Assembly: GCF_013761245.1 (NCBI RefSeq)
Contig: NZ_JACDUT010000001.1
Location: forward strand, 310,001 to 374,000
From: Thermaerobacillus caldiproteolyticus
GTDB lineage: Bacteria > Bacillota > Bacilli > Bacillales > Anoxybacillaceae
Direction: 5' to 3'
Length of the DNA stretch: 64,000 nt
Position numbers and translations under genes: made by a program. The notes under the pieces were generated by a model. The model was not told the origin of the DNA. It was given only the letters and a program-made list of their open reading frames with translations, and made no database searches. This document shows positions 8,066-19,926 of the stretch, in pieces (positions within the stretch are counted from its first letter, which is position 1; every line of letters starts with the position of its first letter).

Positions 8066-10702
8066 TTATAAAACGGATTTTACCCATTCTTCAACAAATT
8101 GAAGTGCTTCTCCGACTTTATTCGGGTCTTTTCCACCTGCTTGCGCCATGTCGGCACGACCTCCGCCGCCACCGCCACAGCGGGTTGCTACTTCTTTAAT
8201 GAGTTTGCCAGCATGATACCCTTTTTCGATTAAGTCATTGGTCACACCAGCGATAAGACTTACTTTTTCTCCTTGGACAGATGCTAATACAATGACAGCG
8301 GATCCTAATTTTTGCTTTAATTCATCAACCATTGTGCGCAAGTTGTTCATATCGTTGGCATTGACTTTGCTTGCTAGTACATTGACGCCGTTAATTTCTT
8401 TCACTTTGTTCACAAGGTTAGCGGCTTCCATATTTCCGAGACGCGCTGCCAATGATTCGTTTTCGCGTTGCAACTCACGGATTTCGTTCATGAGAGCGTC
8501 AATGCGTCCAATGATGTCTTTTTGATTCGTTTTTAATTTTTGAGCAACTTCTTGCAGCAGGGCGATTTGCTCGTTCATGAATCGATACGCTGCTTCTCCC
8601 GTTACTGCTTCGATTCGGCGTGTACCTGCTCCGATTCCCGATTCGGAGACGATTTTAAACAAGCCGATTGCAGCTGTGTTTGGCACATGGCAACCGCCGC
8701 AAAGCTCAAGGCTATAGTCGCCAACTTGGACGACGCGAACAATGTCACCGTACTTTTCACCAAATAGCGCCATCGCTCCCATCGCTTTTGCTTCTTCAAG
8801 AGGTTTGTAGAAAATTTCAACCGGAATGCTGCGCCAAATTTTTTCGTTGACAATCGCTTCAATCTGCTCAAGTTCTTCCGGTTTTACTTGACCGAAATGC
8901 GAGAAGTCGAAGCGCAACCGTTCCGGCGTAACTAATGAACCTGCTTGGTTGACATGAACGCCGAGGACATCTTTCAATGCTTGATGTAAAAGATGTGTCG
9001 CTGTATGATTCTTAATAATGTTGGCGCGTTTTTCTTCATTGAGATGGGCTGTGTAGATTTCACCTTTTTTGAGCGTTCCTTTTTCGACGACGATATGATG
9101 TAAATGTTGACCATTCGGCGCTTTTTGTACATCTTTCACGTACGCTTTCGTTGCCTCGTTTTCGATCCAGCCTTGGTCGGCAATTTGTCCTCCGCTTTCC
9201 GCATAGAACGGTGTGACGTCTAACATAATTTGCGCTTCTTCACCCTCGTTTACTTCCTCAACAAGCTGGCCATTTTTGACGATGACCGTCACTGTCGATT
9301 GAGTGCGAAGCTGATCGTAACCAACAAATTTGCTTTCTACTTTAATGTCGCCGAGCACGCCGCCTTGTACTTGCATCGAATCGACATCTTGGCGGGCAGC
9401 ACGAGCGCGTTCGCGTTGGCGTTCCATTTCTTGTTCGAATCCTTCGTGGTCAATTTCCATTCCTTCTTCCTGCGCATACTCTTCCGTTAATTCGACAGGG
9501 AAGCCGTATGTGTCATAAAGCCGGAACACGTCTTCTCCGGAAATTATATTGCTTCCGCGCGCTTTTTCTTTTTGAATGACGCTTGCCAAAATAGAAAGAC
9601 CTTCATGAAGCGTTTCATGGAAACGTTCTTCTTCGTTTTTAATGACTTTCTGAATAAACGCGGCTTTTTCTTTCACTTCCGGATAGTAGTCGACCATAAT
9701 TTCGCCAACGACTGGAACTAATTCGTACATAAATGGGCGATGAATATTGAGTTGTTTCGCATAACGCACAGCACGGCGCAACAAGCGGCGTAACACATAA
9801 CCGCGACCTTCGTTCGACGGAAGTGCCCCATCGCCAATCGCAAATGTAACAGTCCGAATATGATCCGCAATCACTTTAAACGCGACGTCCTTTTCGGTGT
9901 CAATCCCATATTTTTCACCAGAAATTTGCTCGGTAGCACGAATGATCGGCATAAATAAGTCAGTATCAAAGTTGGTTGGAACATTTTGCAAAATTGAGCA
10001 CATCCGCTCTAGCCCCATACCGGTATCAATGTTTTTCTTCGGTAGCGGTGTGTATGTACCATCAGGGTTATGGTTAAATTGTGAGAAAACGAGGTTCCAT
10101 ACTTCTAAATAACGATCGTTTTCTCCGCCTGGATATAGCTCTGGATCGTTCGGGTCGTTGCCAAATTGTTCTCCGCGGTCATAGAAAATTTCTGTGTTCG
10201 GTCCACTCGGTCCCTCGCCAATGTCCCAGAAGTTTCCTTCGAGGCGAATAATCCGCTCCTCTGGAAGACCAATTTCTTTGTGCCAAATTTCAAATGCCTC
10301 ATCATCTTCCGGGTGAATCGTGACCGATAAACGATTTGGATCAAAGCCGATCCATTTGTCGCTTGTTAAAAATTCCCATGCCCAATGAATGGCCTCCCGC
10401 TTGAAATAATCACCGATGGAAAAGTTTCCGAGCATTTCGAAAAACGTATGGTGACGTGCTGTTTTTCCGACGTTTTCGATGTCGTTCGTTCGAATCGATT
10501 TTTGCGCATTACAAATACGTGGATTATCAGGAATAACACGCCCATCAAAATATTTTTTTAATGTCGCTACACCGCTATTAATCCATAATAGCGATGGATC
10601 ATCAACTGGAATCAATGAAGCGCTCGGTTCAACAGCATGACCTTTTTCTTTGAAAAAGTCAAGAAACATTTGGCGAACTTGTGCTGACGTAAGCTTCTTC
10701 AT
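8066..10702 (-). CDS. alaS: Alanyl-tRNA synthetase
   Basis: 878 residues, full length. It has the class II catalytic core (residues about 1-250), the editing domain with HTATHLLHQ, the Zn-binding ELCGGCHV motif near residue 665 and the C-terminal oligomerisation domain ending in a glycine-rich [16 protein letters not shown]. Charges tRNA-Ala and clears Ser and Gly mischarging. AGGAGGAAGG precedes the ATG. Controlled by the alanine T-box directly upstream. Confidence 0.98.
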   Translation of the reverse strand: MKKLTSAQVRQMFLDFFKEKGHAVEPSASLIPVDDPSLLWINSGVATLKKYFDGRVIPDNPRICNAQKSIRTNDIENVGKTARHHTFFEMLGNFSIGDYFKREAIHWAWEFLTSDKWIGFDPNRLSVTIHPEDDEAFEIWHKEIGLPEERIIRLEGNFWDIGEGPSGPNTEIFYDRGEQFGNDPNDPELYPGGENDRYLEVWNLVFSQFNHNPDGTYTPLPKKNIDTGMGLERMCSILQNVPTNFDTDLFMPIIRATEQISGEKYGIDTEKDVAFKVIADHIRTVTFAIGDGALPSNEGRGYVLRRLLRRAVRYAKQLNIHRPFMYELVPVVGEIMVDYYPEVKEKAAFIQKVIKNEEERFHETLHEGLSILASVIQKEKARGSNIISGEDVFRLYDTYGFPVELTEEYAQEEGMEIDHEGFEQEMERQRERARAARQDVDSMQVQGGVLGDIKVESKFVGYDQLRTQSTVTVIVKNGQLVEEVNEGEEAQIMLDVTPFYAESGGQIADQGWIENEATKAYVKDVQKAPNGQHLHHIVVEKGTLKKGEIYTAHLNEEKRANIIKNHTATHLLHQALKDVLGVHVNQAGSLVTPERLRFDFSHFGQVKPEELEQIEAIVNEKIWRSIPVEIFYKPLEEAKAMGAMALFGEKYGDIVRVVQVGDYSLELCGGCHVPNTAAIGLFKIVSESGIGAGTRRIEAVTGEAAYRFMNEQIALLQEVAQKLKTNQKDIIGRIDALMNEIRELQRENESLAARLGNMEAANLVNKVKEINGVNVLASKVNANDMNNLRTMVDELKQKLGSAVIVLASVQGEKVSLIAGVTNDLIEKGYHAGKLIKEVATRCGGGGGGRADMAQAGGKDPNKVGEALQFVEEWVKSVL

Positions 10703-10733
10703 ATCCCTTCCTCCTCGTTATTTATTATATAAA

Positions 10734-10993
10734 AAATAAACTCCCATCCCTATTCAGGGACGAGAGTTGTGCTCGCGGTACCACCCTGTTTATGAACGAA
10801 AACCGTTCATCACCTCAACAGCCGTAACGTGGCTGATCCGTCAGGTTTTGCCTGCGCTCAGGATTAGCGTTCTGTTACCCTTCATCTGGAATTTCTTTCA
10901 GCCTCGGAAATTCCTCTCTGTGCGCGAGCACGCGCGTTAAGATGGACTGTAACATACTCGATCCGTCATCGCCTTATGTATTTATCTTTTCAC
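10734..10993 (-). promoter_or_regulatory. T-box riboswitch, alanine-specific, upstream of alaS
   Basis: On the minus strand the T-box core GGGTGGTACCGCG (around 10775-10790) is followed by a strong terminator stem at 10738-10768 and T residues. Stem I contains the AGAGAGG motif and a specifier loop with GAACGCT, in which GCT is an Ala codon. Uncharged tRNA-Ala should favour the antiterminator and alaS expression. This fills the gap between alaS and the upstream permease gene. Confidence 0.95.
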
Positions 10994-10999
10994 TCACAG

Positions 11000-11028
11000 A
11001 TTATAGACAAGCTGCCTTTGTTTGTCAA
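11000..11028 (-). promoter_or_regulatory. Sigma-A promoter of the alaS T-box leader
   Basis: Perfect consensus on the minus strand: TTGACA (11023-11028), 17-base spacer, TATAAT (11000-11005). It overlaps the last codons of the upstream permease gene. Confidence 0.92.
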
Positions 11029-12086
11029 CGCGGGCTGAAATGTTCTTTCGCATGCAAAATCGCCACTTTTAACACAGCGACAAACGGAACTGCTACAATT
11101 AATCCAATGACCCCAGCAATTTCTCCACCAAGAAATAAGGCGAACATAATGACAAGCGGATGCATATGCAAGCTTTTTCCGACAATCAGCGGCGATAAAA
11201 TATTCCCTTCTAAAAATTGCAATAAAAAAATGATCACTGTCACAATGAGTACCATTTTTAAGGACATGGTCACCGCCAAAATAACCGCTGGAATCGCACC
11301 AATAATAGGTCCAAAATAGGGAATAATGTTCGTCGCTCCGATAATGAAGCCGAGCAAAAGCGGATAATCCATTCCGACAAGCCATAAAGCGATGGTGGCA
11401 ACAATGCCGATAAGAAGACCGACAAATAATTGACCACGAATATAGTTGCCGAGCGATTCATCGACATCTTTTAAAAAAGCGAGACCGGGCGAGCGCCATC
11501 GCTTTGGGGTTACATACCAAACTGCCTTTTTAATTTGGTCAATATCTTTTAACATGTAAAAGACAATGAAAGGAATTAAAGCAAACACGACAGCAGAATT
11601 TACAAAGCGTTTTATTCCGTTCAACACCATTGTTAACACGTTTCCGACTAATTGTTCCGCCTGTGCTAACATCGTTTCTATCCGTGTATGAATTTCCACA
11701 GGCCAAGCGGAAGTTTCATTATGAATATGCCTCGTCCAGCCTCTATATGTTTCGATGAGCGTTGGTAAACTTTCGCTTAAGTCTTTTAGCTGTTGGATAA
11801 ACAGAGGCACCCCTTTATAGATACCGTATCCGACCCCGCCAAAAAACAGAAAATAAATCATTAAAATGGCCAGCCAGCGTGGAATTCCTTTTTCATGAAT
11901 GTATTCAATAATCGGATGTAACAAATACGTAATAAACGCAGCAATGAGAAACGGAATGAGTGCGGTTACAAATAAATCAAGAACAGGCAGCCATACCGCT
12001 TTCAGCCGAATGATAAGATAAACAATAATGACCATTAATAAAAATTTTCCTAACCGAATGAACGAGAACCACTGTTGCTCACTCAC
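11025..12086 (-). CDS. yrrI: AI-2E family transporter (YrrI)
   Basis: 353 residues with about eight hydrophobic helices, including paired N-terminal helices and a GATNIIPYFGPIIGAIPA stretch typical of the AI-2E/UPF0118 exporter family. Substrates of most members are unknown; some relatives export autoinducer-2 or act as Na+/H+ antiporters. Its position upstream of alaS matches B. subtilis yrrI. No terminator of its own is seen: the alaS promoter lies within its end. Confidence 0.88.
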   Translation of the reverse strand: MSEQQWFSFIRLGKFLLMVIIVYLIIRLKAVWLPVLDLFVTALIPFLIAAFITYLLHPIIEYIHEKGIPRWLAILMIYFLFFGGVGYGIYKGVPLFIQQLKDLSESLPTLIETYRGWTRHIHNETSAWPVEIHTRIETMLAQAEQLVGNVLTMVLNGIKRFVNSAVVFALIPFIVFYMLKDIDQIKKAVWYVTPKRWRSPGLAFLKDVDESLGNYIRGQLFVGLLIGIVATIALWLVGMDYPLLLGFIIGATNIIPYFGPIIGAIPAVILAVTMSLKMVLIVTVIIFLLQFLEGNILSPLIVGKSLHMHPLVIMFALFLGGEIAGVIGLIVAVPFVAVLKVAILHAKEHFSPR

Positions 12087-12142
12087 GCCAACACCCCCTA
12101 CCCGTTAGTGTAGGAGAATGGGGGCTAATTATACAAAAAAGA

Positions 12143-12174
12143 GCCAATTCTCGCGAAAAAGTGCGAGAATTGGC
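12143..12174 (-). terminator. Terminator after yrzQ
   Basis: A 12-bp perfect stem (12163-12174 with 12143-12154) is followed by CTCTTTTTT on the minus strand. It ends the recD2-yrrD-yrzR-yrzQ run just after the yrzQ stop. Confidence 0.9.
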
Positions 12175-12182
12175 AACTACGT

Positions 12183-12317
12183 TTAAAAAATTGATTTAGT
12201 TAGGCGACGACGCATTTTTTTCATCGTACGATTGTTTATCCAGTTATTGCGCTGCGCTAACCGGTAAGCGGCTACCCCCAAACCAACAGCTAAAAGAGAG
12301 GTCGTTGTGCGGTTCAT
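12183..12317 (-). CDS. yrzQ: Small YrzQ-like membrane protein (DUF3918 type)
   Basis: 44 residues. It starts MNRTTTSLLAVGLGVAAY, one short hydrophobic segment, then a strongly basic tail (MKKMRRRLTKSIF). GGAGGG lies seven bases upstream of the ATG. Size and position between yrrI and yrzR fit the YrzQ family of B. subtilis; the function is unknown. It is immediately followed by the terminator. Confidence 0.75.
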   Translation of the reverse strand: MNRTTTSLLAVGLGVAAYRLAQRNNWINNRTMKKMRRRLTKSIF

Positions 12318-12329
12318 GCTCTTTCCCTC

Positions 12330-12521
12330 CTAAAAATGAATCGTGCGCTCATGTTCGTCAAATAAATCATCTAATGAACTTAACGTCCCATCTTCTTCTA
12401 CTTGATGGGTATAAATCATGCCTTTGGAAACAGAAAGCTCGATAAAACAATCCCAGCAATAATACTGGTTCACACCGATTTTACCTAAATTTTTACTTTT
12501 GCAATTCGGGCATATGAGCAC
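12330..12521 (-). CDS. yrzR: Small zinc-ribbon protein (YrzR-like)
   Basis: 63 residues with CPNCKSKN and CWDC, a four-cysteine zinc ribbon, followed by an acidic tail. Function unknown; it could bind nucleic acid or protein. It lies 15 bases after yrrD in the same run. Confidence 0.8.
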   Translation of the reverse strand: MLICPNCKSKNLGKIGVNQYYCWDCFIELSVSKGMIYTHQVEEDGTLSSLDDLFDEHERTIHF

Positions 12522-12536
12522 AAAAGGCCACTCTCC

Positions 12537-13034
12537 TTACATCGTCGTATTTACGATAATAGCCTCTTCTCCAACTGTGAACGGGACGGTATTCACTCGC
12601 TTTTTTCCCTCCATCAAATCAGCAAAGAAGCCATCTGTAATCTCATATCCTCCGATTATGCCCAATTGCTCATGAAAATATACGTCCTCCAATAAACCAA
12701 GTTTCTTGCCATTAGTAGTGATGACCGGTTTTCCGGCAATTCCTCGCTGACTGTAAAGAGAGTAGCCTGTTTGGAAAGACGCAGTCGGTTGCAGAGCATG
12801 AAAATCAGTAATGAACACCCCGTCCACTCCAATCGCTTGAATGGCGCTAAGCGGGATGTAACGATGTCGAGAAAACCATCCTTTGCTTTCGATGATCAGC
12901 CCTTGTACTTTCCCCGTATTCGTAAAGCAAATATCGCTTACTTTTCCAATCGTCTTTCCTGTATGCTGCTCGTATACAGGAAGACCTTTCAGATGAGAAA
13001 ATGTCCGCAAAGATCTCTCCACCTTTCCAGACAT
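12537..13034 (-). CDS. yrrD: PRC-barrel domain protein YrrD
   Basis: 165 residues with two PRC-barrel repeats (about 10-75 and 85-150), the second starting GKPVITTNGKKLGLLEDV. These barrels bind proteins or RNA in photosynthetic reaction centres, RimM and sporulation proteins; the role of YrrD is not established. Its ATG begins two bases after the recD2 stop and has no clear ribosome-binding site, so it is probably translated by coupling. Confidence 0.87.
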   Translation of the reverse strand: MSGKVERSLRTFSHLKGLPVYEQHTGKTIGKVSDICFTNTGKVQGLIIESKGWFSRHRYIPLSAIQAIGVDGVFITDFHALQPTASFQTGYSLYSQRGIAGKPVITTNGKKLGLLEDVYFHEQLGIIGGYEITDGFFADLMEGKKRVNTVPFTVGEEAIIVNTTM

Positions 13035-13036
13035 TT

Positions 13037-15400
13037 TTAGCTTGGCTGTTCGTTCATGAAGTCATACGGTGAAACGTTTTCCATCCCGATGTTAGCGTCA
13101 TCAAGCGGAAGTTCGCCTTCTGCTAGGGGCAGTAGGGATTGCTGTAATTTTTCCGCTAATGTCGTTTGCCGTGCCCCGTCATCGCAGCGGGCAACCCCTA
13201 ATTGAAAGGCGTCTTCTTCGCCGCATAATATTAAAAATTGTTTGCTTCTTGTCACTGCTGTATAGAGTAAATTTCGTTTTAACATGCGGTAATAACTTTT
13301 GACGACAGGCAAAATAACAATCGGGAATTCGCTTCCTTGTGATTTATGAATCGAGCAGCAATAGGCATGAGTAATTTGTGATAAATCTTGACGTGAATAC
13401 GTTACTTCGTTTCCATCAAAGGAAACAACAACTAAATCTTGTTTTTCCGTATTTTCTTTCGCGTAAAAAATCGCGACAATTTCTCCAATGTCACCGTTAA
13501 AGACGTTTTCATCCGGCTGATTGACAAGCTGCAATACTTTATCACCGACGCGATATACGACATCACCAACGGAAAGTTCCCGCTTTTTCTCCGATTTTGG
13601 ATTAAACAAGTCTTGCAATGTTTGGTTGAGGCGGTCAATCCCGGCAGGACCACGGTACATCGGCGCTAACACTTGGATATCTTTCACCGCATATCCTTTT
13701 TTGCGCGCATTATCAGCAATTTGCCGAACAACATCAGCAATTTGTCCTGTTTGACAGCGAATGAACGAACGATCGGCTTTCGGTGCGGTAAGATCTGACG
13801 GCAGCGTCCCGTTTTTCATTTGGTGTGCTAATTCAATAATCGACGAACCTTCTGCCTGACGATATACTTCTGTGAGACGAACGGTTGGAATAATGCCAGC
13901 TTGCAGCAAATCTTTTAATACTTGTCCCGGCCCAACAGACGGTAATTGATCCTCATCGCCGACAAGAATGACTTGAATGCCATCAGGAAGAGATTTAAAC
14001 AGCTGGTTGGCTAACCACGTATCAACCATTGACATTTCATCGACGATTAACAGCTTCCCGTCAATCGGCTCGTCCTCATCATGAGTAAACCCTTCTACCC
14101 CGTTCCAGCCAAGCAAGCGATGAATGGTCACTGCCGGCAACCCAGTCGCTTCACTCATCCGTTTTGCCGCTCTTCCTGTTGGAGCAGCAAGCAAAATCGG
14201 AAACGGGTCATCTTTGCTATAATCTTTCGGATCGAGAGAAAATCCATGCAAATCCGCAAAAATTTCAACAATGCCTTTAATGACGGTCGTTTTTCCTGTT
14301 CCAGGTCCGCCTGTCAAAATGAACAGCGGGGAGGCCAGCGCTTTTTGAATTGCCTCCTTTTGTGAAGGGGCATACTGAACAGAGAGACGTTCCTCTAATC
14401 TGCCAAGCGCCAGTAAAAATTCCGATTCCGGAAACGTAGTTACCGCCTCCGTTTGTTGCAATAGCCGTTTTATATTGGTTACGATTCCTTTTTCCGCAAA
14501 ATAAAGCGAGGGAACGTAAAACTTGCCATCTTCACACATAAGTTTTCCCTCTTCCACAAGCATCATTACTGCATGGGAAATGGCCGATTCAGGAATTTTT
14601 TCGTCCCGTTTTGCTTCAAGCAGTTGCTTGGCGTTTGTGATCAGCTGCTCCTCCGTTAAATAGACGTGTCCTTCTTGCAAACAATCGTGTTCCAATACAA
14701 ATAAGCAGGCTGCGCGGATACGGGCAGGGTGATTTCCAGAAATCCCTAGTTGATACCCTAATTCATCCGCTCGTCCAAATCCGATTCCTTCGACATCTTC
14801 GACGAGTTGATACGGATTTTGTTGGATAATCGCAAGCGTTTCGTCTTGATACACTTGATAAATTTTCATCGACAGCTGCGGACCAAAACCGAATTGAGAA
14901 AGGGCGATCATCGTTTGTTCAAGCCCTTCATGCGCCCGTAAGGAATCATATAGCTCCTTTGCCTTTTCTTTTGAAAGTCTCGGAACATCGTCTAACACGT
15001 GAGGGTCTGCCAAAATCTTTGAGATGGCGTTTTCTCCGAGCGCATCGACAATCGCTTTCGCCGTTTTTTTGCCAATTCCCTTAAATAAATCGCTCGACAA
15101 ATAATGAATCACGCCTTCCTTGGTGTGCGGAAATTCTTTGCGAAAATGCTCCGCCACATACTGCCGTCCAAATTTCGGATGGTCTTTAAACGCGCCGTAA
15201 AAAATATACGTATCATGCTCATTCATGCGAGGGAAATATCCAGTTACAACAACTTCTTGTTCATCACACGCTTCATTCGTTTCTTCGATGCGAACACGAA
15301 CAACGGAATAAAGATTGTTTTCATTATGAAAAATGGTCACGACATGCGTTCCTTTAATAAACGACTTTTCCCCTAAGGCAAACGATTCTTGTTGTTGCAA
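13037..15400 (-). CDS. recD2: ATP-dependent 5'-3' DNA helicase RecD2
   Basis: 787 residues, RecD2 type (not part of a RecBCD complex). The N-terminal domain has helix-hairpin-helix motifs (GIGKKTAKAIVDALG); superfamily 1 helicase motifs are Walker A GGPGTGKTT near residue 360, Walker B VDEMSMVD, GDEDQLPSVGPG, and the C-terminal SIHKSQGSEFP. It acts in replication-fork repair and recombination. The start is TTG at 15400 after AGGGGAT. It follows the TPR gene by 19 bases. Confidence 0.96.
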   Translation of the reverse strand: MQQQESFALGEKSFIKGTHVVTIFHNENNLYSVVRVRIEETNEACDEQEVVVTGYFPRMNEHDTYIFYGAFKDHPKFGRQYVAEHFRKEFPHTKEGVIHYLSSDLFKGIGKKTAKAIVDALGENAISKILADPHVLDDVPRLSKEKAKELYDSLRAHEGLEQTMIALSQFGFGPQLSMKIYQVYQDETLAIIQQNPYQLVEDVEGIGFGRADELGYQLGISGNHPARIRAACLFVLEHDCLQEGHVYLTEEQLITNAKQLLEAKRDEKIPESAISHAVMMLVEEGKLMCEDGKFYVPSLYFAEKGIVTNIKRLLQQTEAVTTFPESEFLLALGRLEERLSVQYAPSQKEAIQKALASPLFILTGGPGTGKTTVIKGIVEIFADLHGFSLDPKDYSKDDPFPILLAAPTGRAAKRMSEATGLPAVTIHRLLGWNGVEGFTHDEDEPIDGKLLIVDEMSMVDTWLANQLFKSLPDGIQVILVGDEDQLPSVGPGQVLKDLLQAGIIPTVRLTEVYRQAEGSSIIELAHQMKNGTLPSDLTAPKADRSFIRCQTGQIADVVRQIADNARKKGYAVKDIQVLAPMYRGPAGIDRLNQTLQDLFNPKSEKKRELSVGDVVYRVGDKVLQLVNQPDENVFNGDIGEIVAIFYAKENTEKQDLVVVSFDGNEVTYSRQDLSQITHAYCCSIHKSQGSEFPIVILPVVKSYYRMLKRNLLYTAVTRSKQFLILCGEEDAFQLGVARCDDGARQTTLAEKLQQSLLPLAEGELPLDDANIGMENVSPYDFMNEQPS

Positions 15401-15419
15401 TGGAATCCCCTACCCTTTT

Positions 15420-16085
15420 TTATGATTGTTGTAACGTTTTTTCCATCAACTTTTTTCCATGTCCGGCTAACAAGTGATCCGGCTGGATGTCAAGCGCTTT
15501 TGTAAACATATCAAGTGCTGTCTTAATATCGTCTTTATACGCATAAGCAACGCCTAAATTATAATACGCATCAGCATGGCGTTCATTTAAAGAAATCGTT
15601 CGTTGAAAATAGTTCATCGCTTCATCGACAAATTCCAATTGGGCAAGGCAAAGGCCAAGCTGAAATACCGCTTCCACATCGCGCTCATTAAGTTCTACCG
15701 CGCGCTGCAAATACGGAAGGGCCAGACGTGGTTGCTCTAAATACATGAGCGACATCCCAAGCATAAAAAAGACATCACTATCTTGTAAGCCTTTTTTTAT
15801 CGCTTGTTCAAACATATCTTTCGCCTGAGCAAATTGCTGGCGGTTGTAATAAACAGAACCGATCCCGTAATAAGCAGTAGCGGCGTTGTCATCTAGCTCC
15901 AGCGCTTTTTTGAAAAAATTCAGCGCCTTATCTTCTTCCCCGGCAGCAGCTAATACGTTGCCAAAATTAATATAGCCGATGGGGTCATTTGGATTTTCTT
16001 CAATCGCTTCATGAAAACATCTCACGGCTTCCTCATAGTTTCCTTGCTGCATATAGGCAATTCCGACTTGATTTTTATCTTCCAC
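15420..16085 (-). CDS. yrrB: Tetratricopeptide-repeat protein YrrB
   Basis: 221 residues from GTG at 16085, chosen because AAGGAG lies ten bases upstream; an ATG at 16109 is in frame but precedes that site. About six TPR units follow from residue 5 to the end (for example GNYEEAVRCFHEAIEENP, then repeats every 34 residues). TPRs form a protein-binding superhelix; the partner is unknown. Conserved next to mnmA and recD2. Confidence 0.9.
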   Translation of the reverse strand: MEDKNQVGIAYMQQGNYEEAVRCFHEAIEENPNDPIGYINFGNVLAAAGEEDKALNFFKKALELDDNAATAYYGIGSVYYNRQQFAQAKDMFEQAIKKGLQDSDVFFMLGMSLMYLEQPRLALPYLQRAVELNERDVEAVFQLGLCLAQLEFVDEAMNYFQRTISLNERHADAYYNLGVAYAYKDDIKTALDMFTKALDIQPDHLLAGHGKKLMEKTLQQS

Positions 16086-16162
16086 GCCACGATCACTCCT
16101 TAGCTTCATTATAGTACATACGTTCGATAACTTCTATAAAAATTCCTTCATATGGCAGGAAA

Positions 16163-16189
16163 ACCCCAACCCACATTGGAGTTGAGGCT
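16163..16189 (-). terminator. Terminator downstream of mnmA
   Basis: An imperfect CCTCAACTCC/GGGTTGGGG stem is followed by TTTTC on the minus strand, ending the cymR-iscS-mnmA transcript after the repeat. Confidence 0.65.
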
Positions 16190-16194
16190 TTTCA

Positions 16195-16405
16195 TTACTA
16201 CTTATGGAGGGGCGCCTCCGCTCTTTTCTTGTCTAACTTCGGCGGCTAGCTCTCTTCTGCCAAATCACCTTCGTCCTTGAGGTGGCAAGCACCTCGACGT
16301 CTGAAAAACATTTGGTCATCGCAGAGCTAGGATGGCGACATTTCGCCGTTTACCCACAGGACGTGGGAAATTTTAGTCGAATTTATACTGCCTTCGCTTT
16401 TCGGT
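16195..16405 (-). repeat. Stop-codon-linked repeat, copy 2 (after mnmA)
   Basis: Begins three bases after the mnmA stop with GAAAAGCGAAGGC. A core of about 55 bases (16330-16390), including CGTCCTGTGGGTAAACGG, is nearly identical to the copy after the rsfA-family gene at 26870-26940, in the same orientation relative to the upstream gene. It then has the shared CCAAATGTTTTTC end (near 16303-16315). A further 5' module (AGCGGAGGCGCC) follows at about 16203-16226. I see no gene in this stretch. Confidence 0.7.
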
Positions 16406-18684
<2,279 letters not shown>

Positions 18685-18710
18685 CTATGCATTCTCCTTT
18701 CATTCGTCAA

Positions 18711-19127
18711 TTAAATATAAAACATATATGCTTCGTCATCGCCGTTGCTATATTTCGCTAAATCTTCAATCGTTGTGCTATCTAGCACTTCCTGCACCGC
18801 ATCGCGAATGCGAATCCATAGCTCGCGCTTTGCTGGCTCTTCTTCTTCCAATTCTTCAACCGGACTGATTGGCCCTTCAAGAACTCGAATGACATCTCCA
18901 GCCGTAATTTTTGCAGGATGATCTGCCAATACATAGCCGCCATACGCCCCGCGAATGCTTTTGACAAGTCCTGCATTCCGCAATGGCGAAACGAGCTGCT
19001 CTAAATAATGTTCGGATAAATTATGCGCTTTCGCAATCGATTTTAATGAAATTGGTCGATCGCCATATTTTTTGGCAAGTTCAATCATAATTGTTAATCC
19101 ATATCTGCCTTTTGTTGAAATCTTCAT
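18711..19127 (-). CDS. cymR: Rrf2-family cysteine metabolism repressor CymR
   Basis: 138 residues, winged-helix Rrf2 family (MKISTKGRYGL...). There is no cysteine anywhere in the protein, so it cannot bind the Fe-S cluster of IscR and fits CymR, which represses cysteine uptake and synthesis genes in complex with CysK. AGGAGG precedes the ATG. It heads the cymR-yrvO-mnmA run, with a YczE-like gene ten bases upstream. Confidence 0.94.
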   Translation of the reverse strand: MKISTKGRYGLTIMIELAKKYGDRPISLKSIAKAHNLSEHYLEQLVSPLRNAGLVKSIRGAYGGYVLADHPAKITAGDVIRVLEGPISPVEELEEEEPAKRELWIRIRDAVQEVLDSTTIEDLAKYSNGDDEAYMFYI

Positions 19128-19137
19128 TGTATTCCTC

Positions 19138-19800
19138 CTAACGACTTAGACCGTTCGTTTCTATTTTGATTGGTTTAGTGATGATTCGTTCTGTCATTCG
19201 TTGACACTGTGGTAACGAAATTCCAACAACAGAACCGATGGTGATGCAAAAAATGAGTGTGCCTAGCGACACTGGACCACCTAATAGCCAACCAAGCAAA
19301 AGGACAAATATTTCCATTATAATTCGAATATGTTGCACTTTCCAGCCGGTTCGCTCCATTAAAGCAAGCATTAAACTGTCGCGCGGACCGGCACCCATGT
19401 TTGCGGAAATATAAAAACCCATTCCGTATCCAGTAATGACGATGCCAACAAGCAACATGATCAATTTTGCCCCGAATGTATGTGGCGTATGAAGATACGG
19501 AATCATCATATATAAATCAATAAACAGCCCAACAAATATCATATTGAGAAATGCACCGATTTTTGGGAACTGTTTGGAAAGAAGCGCAGAAATCGTTAAA
19601 ATCATAACGCCGACAATGATGGACCATGTGCCAATCGTGAAGCCAAATTGCCGGTATAATCCAATATGAAGCACATCCCACGGTGCACACCCAATGTTGG
19701 CTTTAATTGTTAATACAATGCCAAACGACATAATGAGTAGCCCGATAAAATACACGATCCAACGGAACAGTAAAGAAAGGTTATGAGAGTTTTTCATCAT
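19138..19800 (-). CDS. YczE/YitT-like integral membrane protein
   Basis: 220 residues with five hydrophobic helices. It shows the family's duplicated GxG motifs ANIGCAPWDVL (residues about 34-44) and ANMGAGPRDSL (about 130-140). Members are conserved but functionally unassigned; related YczE proteins are often beside regulators. It ends ten bases before cymR, so the two are probably cotranscribed. Its 5' leader is unusual: the region before the ATG (19801-19905) looks like a transposon end and has no clear ribosome-binding site. Confidence 0.82.
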   Translation of the reverse strand: MMKNSHNLSLLFRWIVYFIGLLIMSFGIVLTIKANIGCAPWDVLHIGLYRQFGFTIGTWSIIVGVMILTISALLSKQFPKIGAFLNMIFVGLFIDLYMMIPYLHTPHTFGAKLIMLLVGIVITGYGMGFYISANMGAGPRDSLMLALMERTGWKVQHIRIIMEIFVLLLGWLLGGPVSLGTLIFCITIGSVVGISLPQCQRMTERIITKPIKIETNGLSR

Positions 19801-19905
19801 TTCGCACAGGAGACCCCTACTCCCATAAGTGGGGGAGGAATGTGCGTCAGAAAAGAGGTAGCTTTAGCTACGTTAATGTTCTGACAAAATCCCCTTGTGT
19901 TCCCC
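19801..19905 (-). mobile_element. Probable IS200/IS605-type (TnpB) element end, remnant
   Basis: On the minus strand GTAGCTAAAGCTAC (a hairpin) is followed by CTGACGCACATTCC and a CCCCCACTTATGGG hairpin, then CCTGTGCG. From memory this resembles the right ends of TnpB-only IS605 elements in thermophilic bacilli; I could not compare sequences. No tnpB reading frame remains next to it. It forms the leader of the YczE-like gene. Confidence 0.4.
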
Positions 19906-19914
19906 CTTTCGTGG

Positions 19915-19920
19915 TATAAT
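19915..19920 (+). promoter_or_regulatory. Extended -10 promoter of the omegaRNA-like locus
   Basis: GTGGTATAAT is a consensus -10 with the TGn extension; no good -35 lies at 17 bases. Transcription would start near 19927 and run into the structured RNA. Confidence 0.55.
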
Positions 19921-19926
19921 GAAAAT

